Positions 55,851-64,000 of a stretch of 64,000 nt of DNA are shown here, piece by piece. The notes beneath the pieces are model-generated. The model was not told the origin of the DNA and made no database searches. It was given only the letters and a program-made list of their open reading frames with translations. The translations under genes and the position numbers were made by a program. Source of the stretch: Schistocephalus solidus (lineage: Eukaryota > Platyhelminthes > Cestoda > Diphyllobothriidea > Diphyllobothriidae); the NCBI GenBank assembly GCA_017591395.1, contig WEDG01000364.1:445001-509000 (forward strand), given 5' to 3'. Each line of letters starts with the position of its first letter. Position 1 is the stretch's first letter.

Positions 55851-57996
55851 CTTGAGAAGTAAAAGAAAGGACGCCAGTGAACAATACGCAAATGTCGAAG
55901 CAAAGCAAGGACACAACGACCAGTTGAATTTAAAGAATTTTTGACATAGCAAATTCAAGAGGATGTGCATTAAAAAACCACACCACTGACTAATGTCACG
56001 AGACGTTAATCACAAGGCTGAAATGGATTTGTTGTTAGGAAGGATAACTTGAATGGGCTTGTAATGCTCGTTATCGTGCAACATAATCTCAAGATGCCTC
56101 AGGATGTCAAAATTTGATTGAACTTCTTTTCGGTCGTCTGCATTCGGTAAAGAATGACTACTTCAGTACTAAGAACTTTCCAATTGATGTTCAGTGCCCC
56201 TATAAATTCAAATATATTTTATAGAATGAGTATTAATGAGGATCCTTCTGCTTGACCTTTCAAGCAAAGACATTACGTTGTACGCCTGAAATAGGTACTA
56301 GCTAAAGGCTGCTAGTTGATTGTTTTCGCCTCATATTTTCTTCGAAGAGGCTGAAGTTGTTGCCACCAGAAATTAAGAGTATCATGTAATTCAGTAGTAA
56401 ATTTATTGGCTTTCCAATCAGTCAAGTTACATGTTTATGGTCTCTAGAGCACCATCTTATAATTATTGACCAACGCCAAAGCGAATGCCCGGATGTTGAG
56501 GGCTGATAACTTACGCCAACTCTCCTCAACCGTGGTCATTCCGAAACACAGTAGCCCTTAATAACTGAACAGGCGAATAAACTGACCATATCAACTCACC
56601 TCTGCGAAGACTGGCAAATTGAAGAGATTGGGGCTGGTAATTTGAGAACTAAGAGTGAACAGTCGAAACAAGCCTATTGAAAGACTGACGCTGTGGAGAG
56701 CTTGATCGGCTCACTATTGTCAAGGCGTTAAATGCGCTTGATCGAGCAGGAACGTCAGTGGCCTGCTTGTCGACCTCAGGATGATCAATTTTTTGTTCGC
56801 TGCCTCGGCCCTTTGGAGGAGGATGTTTGGCGGACATTTTAGTTAGATGCGTTGTGGCACCACCTCGAGGGGGGGGGGGGGGAGGGGGAGAGTCAGCATT
56901 TGAGCCCGTCTTTCTTCTCAAATTGGTCGCTTGTCGGAGTGGTGGGCCCACGTTAGTTGGATCACGGCATTACCATGAGGCTCGACTACGACCCCGTTTC
57001 CGTCGATATGTAGAGGCCGAGCAGAAGGCGAGACGGCTGTGTGATAAGCTACATACATATCGAGGCTCGCTGTAATGGCAGGGATAGCTAACTAGAAACA
57101 ATGCCAGACAGGATAACAGGTCCAAATTACTAATTTAGGTTTAGGTAACTTTCGAGGTTACAACGTGGAAATAACTATGGAATACGACAGTTCGACCATC
57201 GATTTCGACGAGGTCAACCGTATGCTCCACGGAAGGGTGGTGAAGGGACGATGACTTGCGCGTGATTGAGTTTAAAGTGATAGTAGACTTGCGCCGCATC
57301 TACCGTACTCTCTCCTCCTCCCCCAACTATGGAATAATGCCGATTTTTCACATGAAAACCTATATTACCAAACGCAAGATCACACATATATCTCTGCTTC
57401 AACAGATAGAGACATACAGAAAGGATCTTCCGGATTTAGCAGTTAACAGTACGGCCTAATGACTGACTGAGGTGTGAGCCATGTGCGGACGCGCTGAACA
57501 GATGGACTTATTTTGAAGACGACATGCAGTGGGAGAAAGTCTTCAAAGTGTTTTGCCCAGGTCATTCCTCACTCCGTAGTTCTCTCATAGCGATGAAACG
57601 TGCGTCATAACTAGACTAGCAGGTCATTTAAGGTCGAAATGTTGTCTTGGAATCCTGACTTGGACCAGTGCAGAAACTGCCCCTGCTGTGATTAGTTATT
57701 CAGTTTGACAGGGTATTGAGCAGGCGGGCGGTTTAAAACTCGGTACGCGTTCGACCGCTGGCTAGGTCGTACTGCTAACTGCTAACACATCTCTTACCTG
57801 ACCAAGCCTTTAACTTAACATACTCTGAAATCCTCTAAGACAGTTAAAAGCACAGTTGCTCAGATTTTTGACGAAGAGAAAATTATGAGGACGTTAAAGA
57901 CGAGAAACCGACAAATTTTCATAAACCAGGGCCGCTATTTTTGCCGCAGGATTAAACGTTGACTGAAAGGTATGCAAGCAAACATTTGGGACTCAC
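55851..57996 (-). other. PAP-phosphatase intron
   Basis: The 2.1 kb intron between phase-matched exons contains an RTE 3' end fragment at 57.19-57.34 kb and a poly-G tract near 56870-56890. No other gene recognised. Confidence 0.65.
57185..57335 (-). repeat. RTE-like LINE 3' terminal fragment
   Basis: Minus-strand piece covering only the last 150 bp of the 3' UTR: 'cagttcgaccatcgatttcg', 'tatgctccacggaagggtgg', 'taccgtactctctcctcctcc'. A strongly 5'-truncated insertion inside the host intron. Confidence 0.75.
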
Positions 57997-58092
57997 AAGT
58001 TTCATTTGAGAAGACAAGGTGCACCACACCGAGAACGGGGCTTCCCTGAAGTGTCCCACATATCATGACTGAGACGTAGTCTAGTAGGCCAT
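57997..58092 (-). CDS. Golgi PAP phosphatase (BPNT2/IMPAD1-like), upstream exon
   Basis: Acceptor 'tctcccttttag' before 58092 and donor ACTT|GTGAGT after 57997. 96 bp, phase 1 at both ends. Encodes 'GLLDYVSVMICGTLQGSPVL' and 'GVVHLVFSNET', the strand following the DPxDAT metal motif in BPNT2 (human form: [20 protein letters not shown]). The exon with the DPxDAT motif and the N-terminal membrane anchor should lie upstream, at higher coordinates, but I could not find it in the window. Confidence 0.75.
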
Positions 58093-58804
58093 CTAAAAGG
58101 GAGAAGAAAATGGAAAGGCGCTAGTGTTGATACCATAGAATAACACGCAGCAGACTCGGAGTATCTTGAGGGAGGGGGGAGGGAGAACAAAGGCTTCTGT
58201 CTGCCAGCACTCAAGCAAGGGCAACTAAAAGGTCACACAGGTGGGTCTGGTGAGTTCATGTTGCCGACGTCCTGAAGACATAACTGCCCTTTCGGCCTCA
58301 GCAGACGCAATTGCCGGGACCTGAGACCAGAAAACAGAGCGACTGGTCCACGTGACCGTCTTTCTCACAGCCGCAACTGCTTAAACATCGACGTGACTGT
58401 ACGTGTGATTGCTAAGAATGTGCCAGTATGGTTGACTTCGAAACGCACAGCGTGGTGAAAGGATGAGGCTGGGTCCTAGAAGTTCTCCCCGGCATCACTG
58501 AGGACGATCGTGTTCGACATGCTACCGAAGCAGACGTTGTTAACACCTAACCGCCTAACAACCAGCCTCAGTGGCGGTGACGGAGCAAATGGTCTGTGCC
58601 CGCAAAAAGCATCATAATAATCAAAGCCTCCCGACTACCGCTAAAACACTGGGCAAGTTCCGATATTCGATCTGTCGCCCGACAAGGCTGTACACGGTCG
58701 CTCATTTTGTTGAACTACGCCATTGACTGGTTTCTCCGAAGAGTTAACGGGGGCAAATTTGCACTCAAGTTTCGGTTGAGTGATCTCAAATACACTGATG
58801 ACAT

Positions 58805-59003
58805 CATTCGTTCATGAATGCTCGTCGATCGTTCACGGAATTCACTCGTCCCGCTCTGCCTTGGTTAGCGCGTTGGACTTCTGCTCAACAAGTCGCGGGT
58901 TCGAGCTTCGGGTGAGGCATTACCAGGGGTTGGGTATGGCTGGCTGATGAGGGCTAATGAGCCAGAAAGGGAAATTTCAGTCTTTCTTGTCTTTGTCGGC
59001 CGT
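58805..59003 (+). repeat. Full-length SINE insertion, 199 bp, with 9 bp target-site duplication
   Basis: The duplication TGATGACAT (58796-58804 and 59004-59012) brackets the insert, and removing it rejoins the RT sequence. The insert holds a leader of about 55 bp, a tRNA-like part with 'GGTTAGCGCGTTGG' and B-box GGTTCGAGC, the body 'ggggttgggtatggctgg', the hammerhead and a 'cttgtctttgtcggc' end. It defines the SINE boundaries for the other copies. Confidence 0.85.
58932..58986 (+). ncRNA. Type I hammerhead ribozyme motif in SINE
   Basis: CTGATGA (58944-58950) and GAAA (58965-58968) are both canonical. Stem II is GGCT/AGCC (58952-58955, 58960-58963) with loop AATG and one G-A mismatch at its base. 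Stem I is GGCTGG (58938-58943) with TCAGTC (58977-58982), using two G-U pairs. Stem III is the weakest part: AGGGAAAT can only close by its outer A-T pair. Confidence 0.6.
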
Positions 59004-59765
59004 TGATGACATAAATCTACTAGGCTCAAGCTTTGGTGGTCTACAGACCACGGTTTCATGAGTAAATGCAGCCGTTAAATCAGTCGGCTTGAGCATAAAC
59101 GCTCGGTGGGTCAAAGTGTCTGCAAGCTGCATCCCTGCCAAGGAGAAGGTACCCCTCGGGATTAATGGCTGCCAGTTTGAAGAAGTGAACAGGCTCAAAT
59201 ATCTTGAAGCGTGGCTACTGCCGAATGGACAGGTTCCGGATGACATCGTCTCCCGAGTCAATGCTGCTCGCTGGCTTTTAAAAATCGCAGAAAATTTCGA
59301 CGGGCACGACATGACAGTTCCATCACCAGAAAGATTCGCGTGTACCGGGCATCAGTTCGGCTGTAGGCTTTGAATTTTAGTGTGTGCAAGAATGATAGCG
59401 AAAACTGGAAGTGACTGACCGTGAACCACCTAAGAACCATCTTTTAAGCGACGTACACTAACTTCGGTTCAAATGAGACAGTCCTCACTCGCTGCAACAA
59501 CATCGCGAGGATATAATAGGTCACCCAAGGAAGATGACTGAAGCGGTTTGGACAAGTTCTTCGAAGTCTAATTAATGAGCTCAGCATTGCCGTCCTCAAT
59601 TTGGCACTGGGGCCCACCTGGAAGTGTGAAGTGAAGGCCAGCGTAAAATCTGATTCGGCGCCGATCGCCAAGACAAGGAAGTGGTTCATGGAGCTCGGTC
59701 ATTACCATGCCGCTGCCACAGACTATCGTGCGTGGACGGGTATAATTCAAAAGTGTCCAGGCCAG

Positions 59766-60169
59766 CTAGATCAAGCATAATCGTAACTGCAACAAATACA
59801 AGTATATGCAGTGAGAGAACGAACAGCAGGGGCTGAATCGATTATGCGCGATACCTTATTGAAAATAGATATACCCGGCTAAGTTGGACCTGTGGAGAAT
59901 GCTCAAGTTGTCTCGGTAATGGAACGTTAAAAGGACATCCCAGAACCCAGCCAATAATCGTAAGACATGAACTGCACAGTTTTGTACTCCGAAAACAGGC
60001 TAAGCCAGCAATAAAGAAAATGCAACCCAAGCACGTGAAACGGCAACTGTACATGAGCCTTTTGTTAAAAAGCGGCATGATTCAGTACTATTAAGGGCAC
60101 TCAAGTCACTTCTACACTGGTTCTCTCGTTGAAGGTACCCCGAGGGCAAAACAAGATTGCAAGGCAGAC
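59766..60169. other. No gene recognised
   Basis: Spacer between the second RTE-like RT and LINE copy 4; no recognisable features. Confidence 0.35.
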
Positions 60170-61050
60170 TGTGGTGGCAGTTCGACCGTCGATTTCGACG
60201 AGGTCCACCGTATGCTCCACACCAGGTGTGGTAGGGACAGTGACTTGCGCATGAATTAGTTTTAAGTGATAGTAGCCTTGCGCTGCAGCTACCGCACTCT
60301 CTCATCCTCCCGCACCTGAGCCCGGTGTCAAGACAGAGTCAAGAAGACCGGAGATGAGAGAGGTCGCAGGTGGCTGGCGCGACCAGAGCCGCCCCTGGGC
60401 GTACCACCACACCTGGCTCGGATCCCAGAGTGGGAGTGCCATAAAGACCACATTAAGAAGGAGCCACTGCAGCCTGACTCTCAGTCCGCCAGTCAGCCAC
60501 TCCACACAAAACACACATTGGGCTGACCACGCGGTCCGAGTTATCCCGTCAGTTGGCAACCTTCCAAGCCACGGCTTTTAGCGCACCATGATAGTTTTAA
60601 GAGCGTCAGATTGTTTATAGTGAGGAACATGCGCTGAGCTGTCGACCTCACTCTCTCCCCAACCCCCATCATCAGACACTGTCCGAGCCGTTCAGTTTCC
60701 TGATGTGGGAGTGGGCGCATTGGCTGACGGATCGGCGTACCCGTCTTCGCGCGCCACAGCACGACCTGGCCCCCATAACGCACACACCAGGATTCACAAA
60801 CTCAGGGGATATGGAGCAGCCATCGCCGTCTGACTCCCAGTCCACTGGTCAGCCACTCGACACACACAGCACATACACTGATCCGGCGGCGTGGTCTGGT
60901 GGAAGCGTCAGATTGGCAGACTTCCCAGCCACGGTTTCTAGGAAACCATGATATACTCTGGTAAATGGTGATTGTGAGGGTGTTGTCGATGTATTGGTGT
61001 AGGTAGTGTGCGCTGATGTAGCTTAGTCTCCGGTGGTTTACCGGAGGTTG
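60170..61050 (-). repeat. RTE-like LINE copy 4, 3' UTR
   Basis: Minus-strand 3' tail of about 880 bp, the most complete in the window. The outer end is 'cagttcgaccgtcgatttcg' at 60178, followed inward by all blocks seen in copies 1, 2 and 5. Open frames such as 'MPTDGITRTAWSAQCVFCVE' are conserved between copies because the repeat is, not because they are coding. Confidence 0.8.
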
Positions 61051-61768
61051 TCGTGGAGGCGCATGTGTCCTAATAGGCCCATGCGGTGTGCAAATGTGCG
61101 AGATCAGTGAGGGCAGTGAAGGCGGGCGCGTCGACTGTATGTCGGAGCCCCTGGCACTGGTTCACCAGCCTCCGTGCGATGGATTCGCAGGTGACCGACC
61201 AGGCCGATGCGTGAGTTGAAGTTGCGGGCGCAGTGGGGGCAGGAGAAATCGGTAGAGGCTGGGGGGGATGTCATTCATGGTAGTGGGGGTGGCAGAGGCG
61301 CTAAGAATGGCAGGAGTGGAGGGTGTGCATGGTGTATCGGTGATGTCGGCATTGCGGTGAATTCCGTTGTCATGGATGCGCATGTGACCGAATAGGCCCA
61401 TGCGATGAGTGAATGCGCGATGACAGTGGAGGCGACGATCTCTGCTGCGTGATGGTGCTCCAGGCACTGGCTCACCGGTCTCTGTACGATGTATTCGCAA
61501 GTGACCGACCAGGTCGATGCGTGAGGTGAATGTGCGGTCGCATTGAGTACAGCTTAGGAGAGATTCCCCATCGCTGATGGTGGTAGTGGTGGCGGTGGTG
61601 GGCGTAACAGGCGATGAGTAGATGGATGTGGTCTCTATGACGGTGGGAGTAATGGAATTGATGCCAGGAATGAGGGTGGGGGAGTCAGAAGGAGAGTTGG
61701 CAGAATTTGACGTAGAAATTGGAATTGTCGGATTGTTGGTGCATTGCATCCGAAGATGTCCAACCAGG
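61051..61768 (-). pseudogene. RTE-like LINE copy 4, C2H2 zinc-finger tail
   Basis: The minus-strand 195-codon frame (61749-61162) encodes consecutive finger units: 'CTQCDRTFTSRIDLVGHLRI', then 'HRTETGEPVPGAP', 'HCHRAFTHRMGLFGHMRIHD' (first cysteines damaged) and a serine/threonine linker. A further finger with 'HRPGRSPANPSHGGW' is in the wrong frame. The pattern C-x2-C-x12-H-x3-H occurs in the first unit. Such fingers probably bind the element's own RNA or DNA; known for the family only by analogy with finger-bearing LINEs. Confidence 0.75.
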
Positions 61769-63480
61769 CCTGACTAGCTTTGGAAATCCGTTGGGAAACC
61801 TCGTCATCGATTCTCGTGTTGCGCGACATCGTGCTTCCTAGATAAGCGAAGGTTTCCACGTTTTTGAGTTGAGCACCGTTGACATTGATTCGAGGAGCAT
61901 TGTATTCCGCGCTGGGTGGCGGCTGGTGCATGACAACCGTTTTGGCTGCACTGATTGTTAGTCCAAAATAGACGCAGCCTTCGGCGAAGAGGACCATGCT
62001 CCTTTGCATGTCATCCTCCGTCACGATGTAAAGGGCGCAGTCGTCCGCGAAGAGCAAGGCATGGAATGTAGTCGTAGACACGCGCGTTGGAGCCTGCATA
62101 CGCCGACTGTTGAGAAGGTGCCCGTCAGTTCTGTAGGCGATGCGGATACCAGGCTGCTCATCACGGTAGGCGTCCATCAGCATAGCCGAGAACATGAGAC
62201 TGAAGAGGGTGGGGGCCAGTACGCAGCCCTGCTTTACTCCGTTGGTCACTGCGAATGCTTCGGATACCGTCCCCGTTGTCAGTGACGCGCGCCGTCATCC
62301 CGTCAGGAAGCTGACGCACCATGTGCGTGAACCGCTCAGGACAACCAAATTTCTGCATGACTTTCCACAGTCCGTCACGATTCACCGTGTCAAAGGCTTT
62401 CATTAGATCCACGAAGGTAGTGTATAGGTGAGTTCGCATCTCCTGACACTTCTCTTGTAGCTGGCGGGCGGCAAAGATCATATCGGTTGTTCCGCGGTGT
62501 CGGCGGAAGCTACATTGGCTTTCCAGGAGCAGGCCCCGCTCTAGGTGACCGTTAAGACAATTGAGAAGGATACGGGCGAAGATCTTCCCGGCGATGTTGA
62601 GCAACGAGATGCCTCTGTGATTATCACAGAGTTGCCGGTTCCCCTTCCGTTTGTAGAGATGGACGATGGTCGCGTCTTTGAAATTCTGAGGAACTTGTCC
62701 TTGGCGCCACATCTCCTGGAAGAGTGTTGTGAGTTCTGCCATCAGCCGGGGCCCACTGTGCTTGTATACTTCCGGTGGGATTGCGTCGGATCCCGGTGCT
62801 TTACCGCTGGAAATATGCTGCACGGCCCGGATGGTTTCTGGTAGTGAAGGCGGCAGATCCAGGTCATTGTTCGTGTCGACTTGAGGGAGCCGGTCAATGG
62901 CAGCATCGGAGATGGCTGATGAGCAATTGAGGACATTTCTGAAGTGCTCGGCCCAGCGCTTCAGAATTTGCGATTTCTCTGTCAGCATTGTTGTGCCATC
63001 AGAGCTAAGCAGCGGTGCGGACCCTATGATACACGGGCCGTAGATTACCTTGATGGCTTTTAAAAAGTTTTTCATTTCATTGCGGTCCGCATACCCCTGG
63101 ATTTCCTCAGCCTTTCGGATAATCCAGACATCCTGCACCTCCCGCAGTCGTTGTTGTACAAGGCGTCGGCATCTGAAGAAGGCTGCTTTGGTGGTGTCAG
63201 TCCGAAGGTCCATGTAGGCTTTGTGTAGCCCATTCTTCTCCGCGAGTAAGTTGCTGATGTCGGCGTCATTGTCGTAAAACCAGTCCTGGTGTCGACGGCG
63301 TGCGCGTCTGAGGACATCGAGGGCGGTGGACTGGATGACATTTCGCAGCTGACACCATCGTGTCTCCACGGTAGCGTTATCATCTGGAGCATGCAGGTTC
63401 TCCAGTTTCTCGGTTATTTGGTTGCTGAAATCAAAAACAGTGAGCAGGCAAATTTAATAAAAGAGTATTTAACTTACATG
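61769..63480 (-). pseudogene. RTE-like LINE copy 4, reverse transcriptase with thumb deletion
   Basis: Two overlapping minus-strand frames (63369-62161, 62249-61635) make an RT with one frameshift at about 62270 (an extra C in a CCCC run). Readable blocks: 'RRLVQQRLREVQDVW', 'SSGKAPGSDAIPPEVYKH', '[20 protein letters not shown]', '[20 protein letters not shown]', '[20 protein letters not shown]', catalytic '[12 protein letters not shown]', '[16 protein letters not shown]'. At 'RISKASQA' the frame passes directly into 'WLDIFGCNAPTIRQF', that is, from the thumb into the finger region. About 250 codons present in copy 3 ([10 protein letters not shown] to the MDDERLP block) are deleted. Confidence 0.85.
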
Positions 63481-63488
63481 GCGGCCTC

Positions 63489-64000
63489 TTACCTTGGGGC
63501 CTTCGTCGGGGTTGCAGTCGGAGCCTCATCTGGGAGATGACGAGGCGGTGATCTGTCCAACCATCGGCATCGCGGATCGCCTTGGTTACCAGCACGTCCT
63601 GTCGATCTCGCCTCCGGACGAAAACATAGTCCAGCAGATGCCAGCGCCGCGACCGAGGGTGCATCCACGTGGCCTTCTCCCGCGTCGGAAGGCGGAAGAA
63701 GGTGTTGGTTAGCAGGAGACGGTGTTCGACTCACGTGCGCAGAAGAAGGAGGCTGTTATCGTTACAGCTACCGAGACCGCGGGGACCTAGCACTCCCTGC
63801 CAGGCAGCGTGGTCCGTCCAGACGCGGGCATTGAAGTCACCAAGGACAATTAACTTGTCCTCTTTCAACCCAGTTGCCAGCATGGCGTGCAGGTCCTCGT
63901 AGAATTTGTCCTTCGACGAATCAGAGCTTGTCATTGGGGGAGCGTAGGCGCTGATGATGGTGGTGAACTGGTCTCCCCGAAGAGGCAGGCGGAGGCTCAT
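63489..64000 (-). pseudogene. RTE-like LINE copy 4, APE endonuclease (runs off the window)
   Basis: Minus-strand endonuclease with both signature regions: '[19 protein letters not shown]' (about 63.83 kb; GDFNAR) and 'GWTDHRLVISQMRLRLQP' (about 63.55 kb; the TDH catalytic box). Between them 'LLDYVFVRRRDRQDVLVTKA' is intact. One frameshift separates the two at about 63.72 kb. The N-terminal part ('[20 protein letters not shown]' is the first block visible) continues beyond base 64000. Confidence 0.8.

Larger units (their letters stand above)
58440..59765 (+). pseudogene. Second RTE-like reverse transcriptase, split by a SINE
   Basis: Plus-strand RT of a different LINE family. Before the SINE: 'ARQGCTRSLILLNYAIDWFL' and 'LSDLKYTDDI', where YTDD is the catalytic box (normally YADD). 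After the SINE the protein resumes with 'INLLGSSFGGLQTTVS', 'VGLSINARWVKVSASCIP', 'PLGINGCQFEEVNRLKYL' and 'LPNGQVPDDIVSRVNAA'. A decayed C-terminus follows ('FMELGHYHAAATDYRAWTGI', to about 59765). Frameshifts are frequent upstream of 58590 and after 59280. It lies 350 bp upstream of a PAP-phosphatase exon, antisense to it. Confidence 0.75.

Noticed and set aside
60302..60951. Several frames conserved between 6.4, 12.9, 24.6 and 60.4 kb
   Set aside because: They lie in the LINE 3' UTR on both strands; conservation reflects the shared repeat, and the frames overlap on opposite strands.
1..64000. CRISPR arrays, bacterial operons or phage genes
   Set aside because: None seen. Introns, SINEs, LINEs and PLEs show the DNA is eukaryotic.

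Overview
The window is eukaryotic, repeat-dominated DNA. It has no operons, its protein genes are split by introns, and most long reading frames are decayed retroelements. The retroelements point to a flatworm and most likely a diphyllobothriidean tapeworm. That call is inference from family resemblance: an APE/RT element with C-terminal C2H2 fingers using 'TGEPVPGAP' linkers, and a Penelope family, both of a type I associate with that group. No species can be named from the sequence alone.

Host genes. Two fragmentary protein genes are supported on the minus strand. The first is a two-exon gene (exon 1 at 34436-33973, exon 2 at 29339-29113, joined in phase 1 across a 4.6 kb intron). It carries an immediate-early-response (IER)-like domain and one apparent one-base frameshift. 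The second is the 3' part of a Golgi PAP-phosphatase gene (BPNT2/IMPAD1-like), with exons 58092-57997, 55850-55671 and 51393-51107. All three share matching phase-1 junctions and canonical splice sites. Its first exons lie outside what I can find. A possible signal-peptide first exon lies at 42810-42909 on the plus strand.

Mobile elements, left to right. A Penelope-like element (PLE) remnant occupies 3.2-5.1 kb. An RTE-like LINE (endonuclease, RT, C2H2 fingers, long 3' UTR) lies reversed at 6.2-8.6 kb and abuts a CR1-like LINE at 8.6-10.4 kb. A second, internally deleted RTE copy lies at 12.6-16.1 kb. PLE remnants follow at 17.6-19.3, 20.2-21.9 and 25.8-26.9 kb, and a plus-strand RTE tail at 23.3-25.0 kb. 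A SINE-rich patch lies at 43.2-44.2 kb, a PLE endonuclease at 44.5-44.9 kb and a well-preserved RTE RT at 45.1-46.9 kb. A PLE inside the PAP-phosphatase intron covers 52.2-53.8 kb. A different RTE-like RT at 58.4-59.8 kb is interrupted by a SINE. A fourth RTE copy, 60.2-64.0 kb, runs off the right end. Large CCT, CTT, GAG and TA microsatellites lie between them.

Main find. A short dispersed element with tRNA-like pol III boxes carries at its 3' end a motif that folds as a type I hammerhead ribozyme: CTGANGA, stem II, GAAA, a tiny stem III, and a stem I with an internal bulge. The 58.8 kb copy is a 199 bp insertion bounded by a 9 bp target-site duplication inside an RT catalytic motif. Another copy forms a nearly 100 bp-arm inverted dimer. 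Separately, the PLE terminal repeats carry a CTGATGA...GAAACGTC hammerhead-like motif, and at least four PLE loci show the same head-to-head layout, with a 3' fragment inverted at the 5' side of the ORF.
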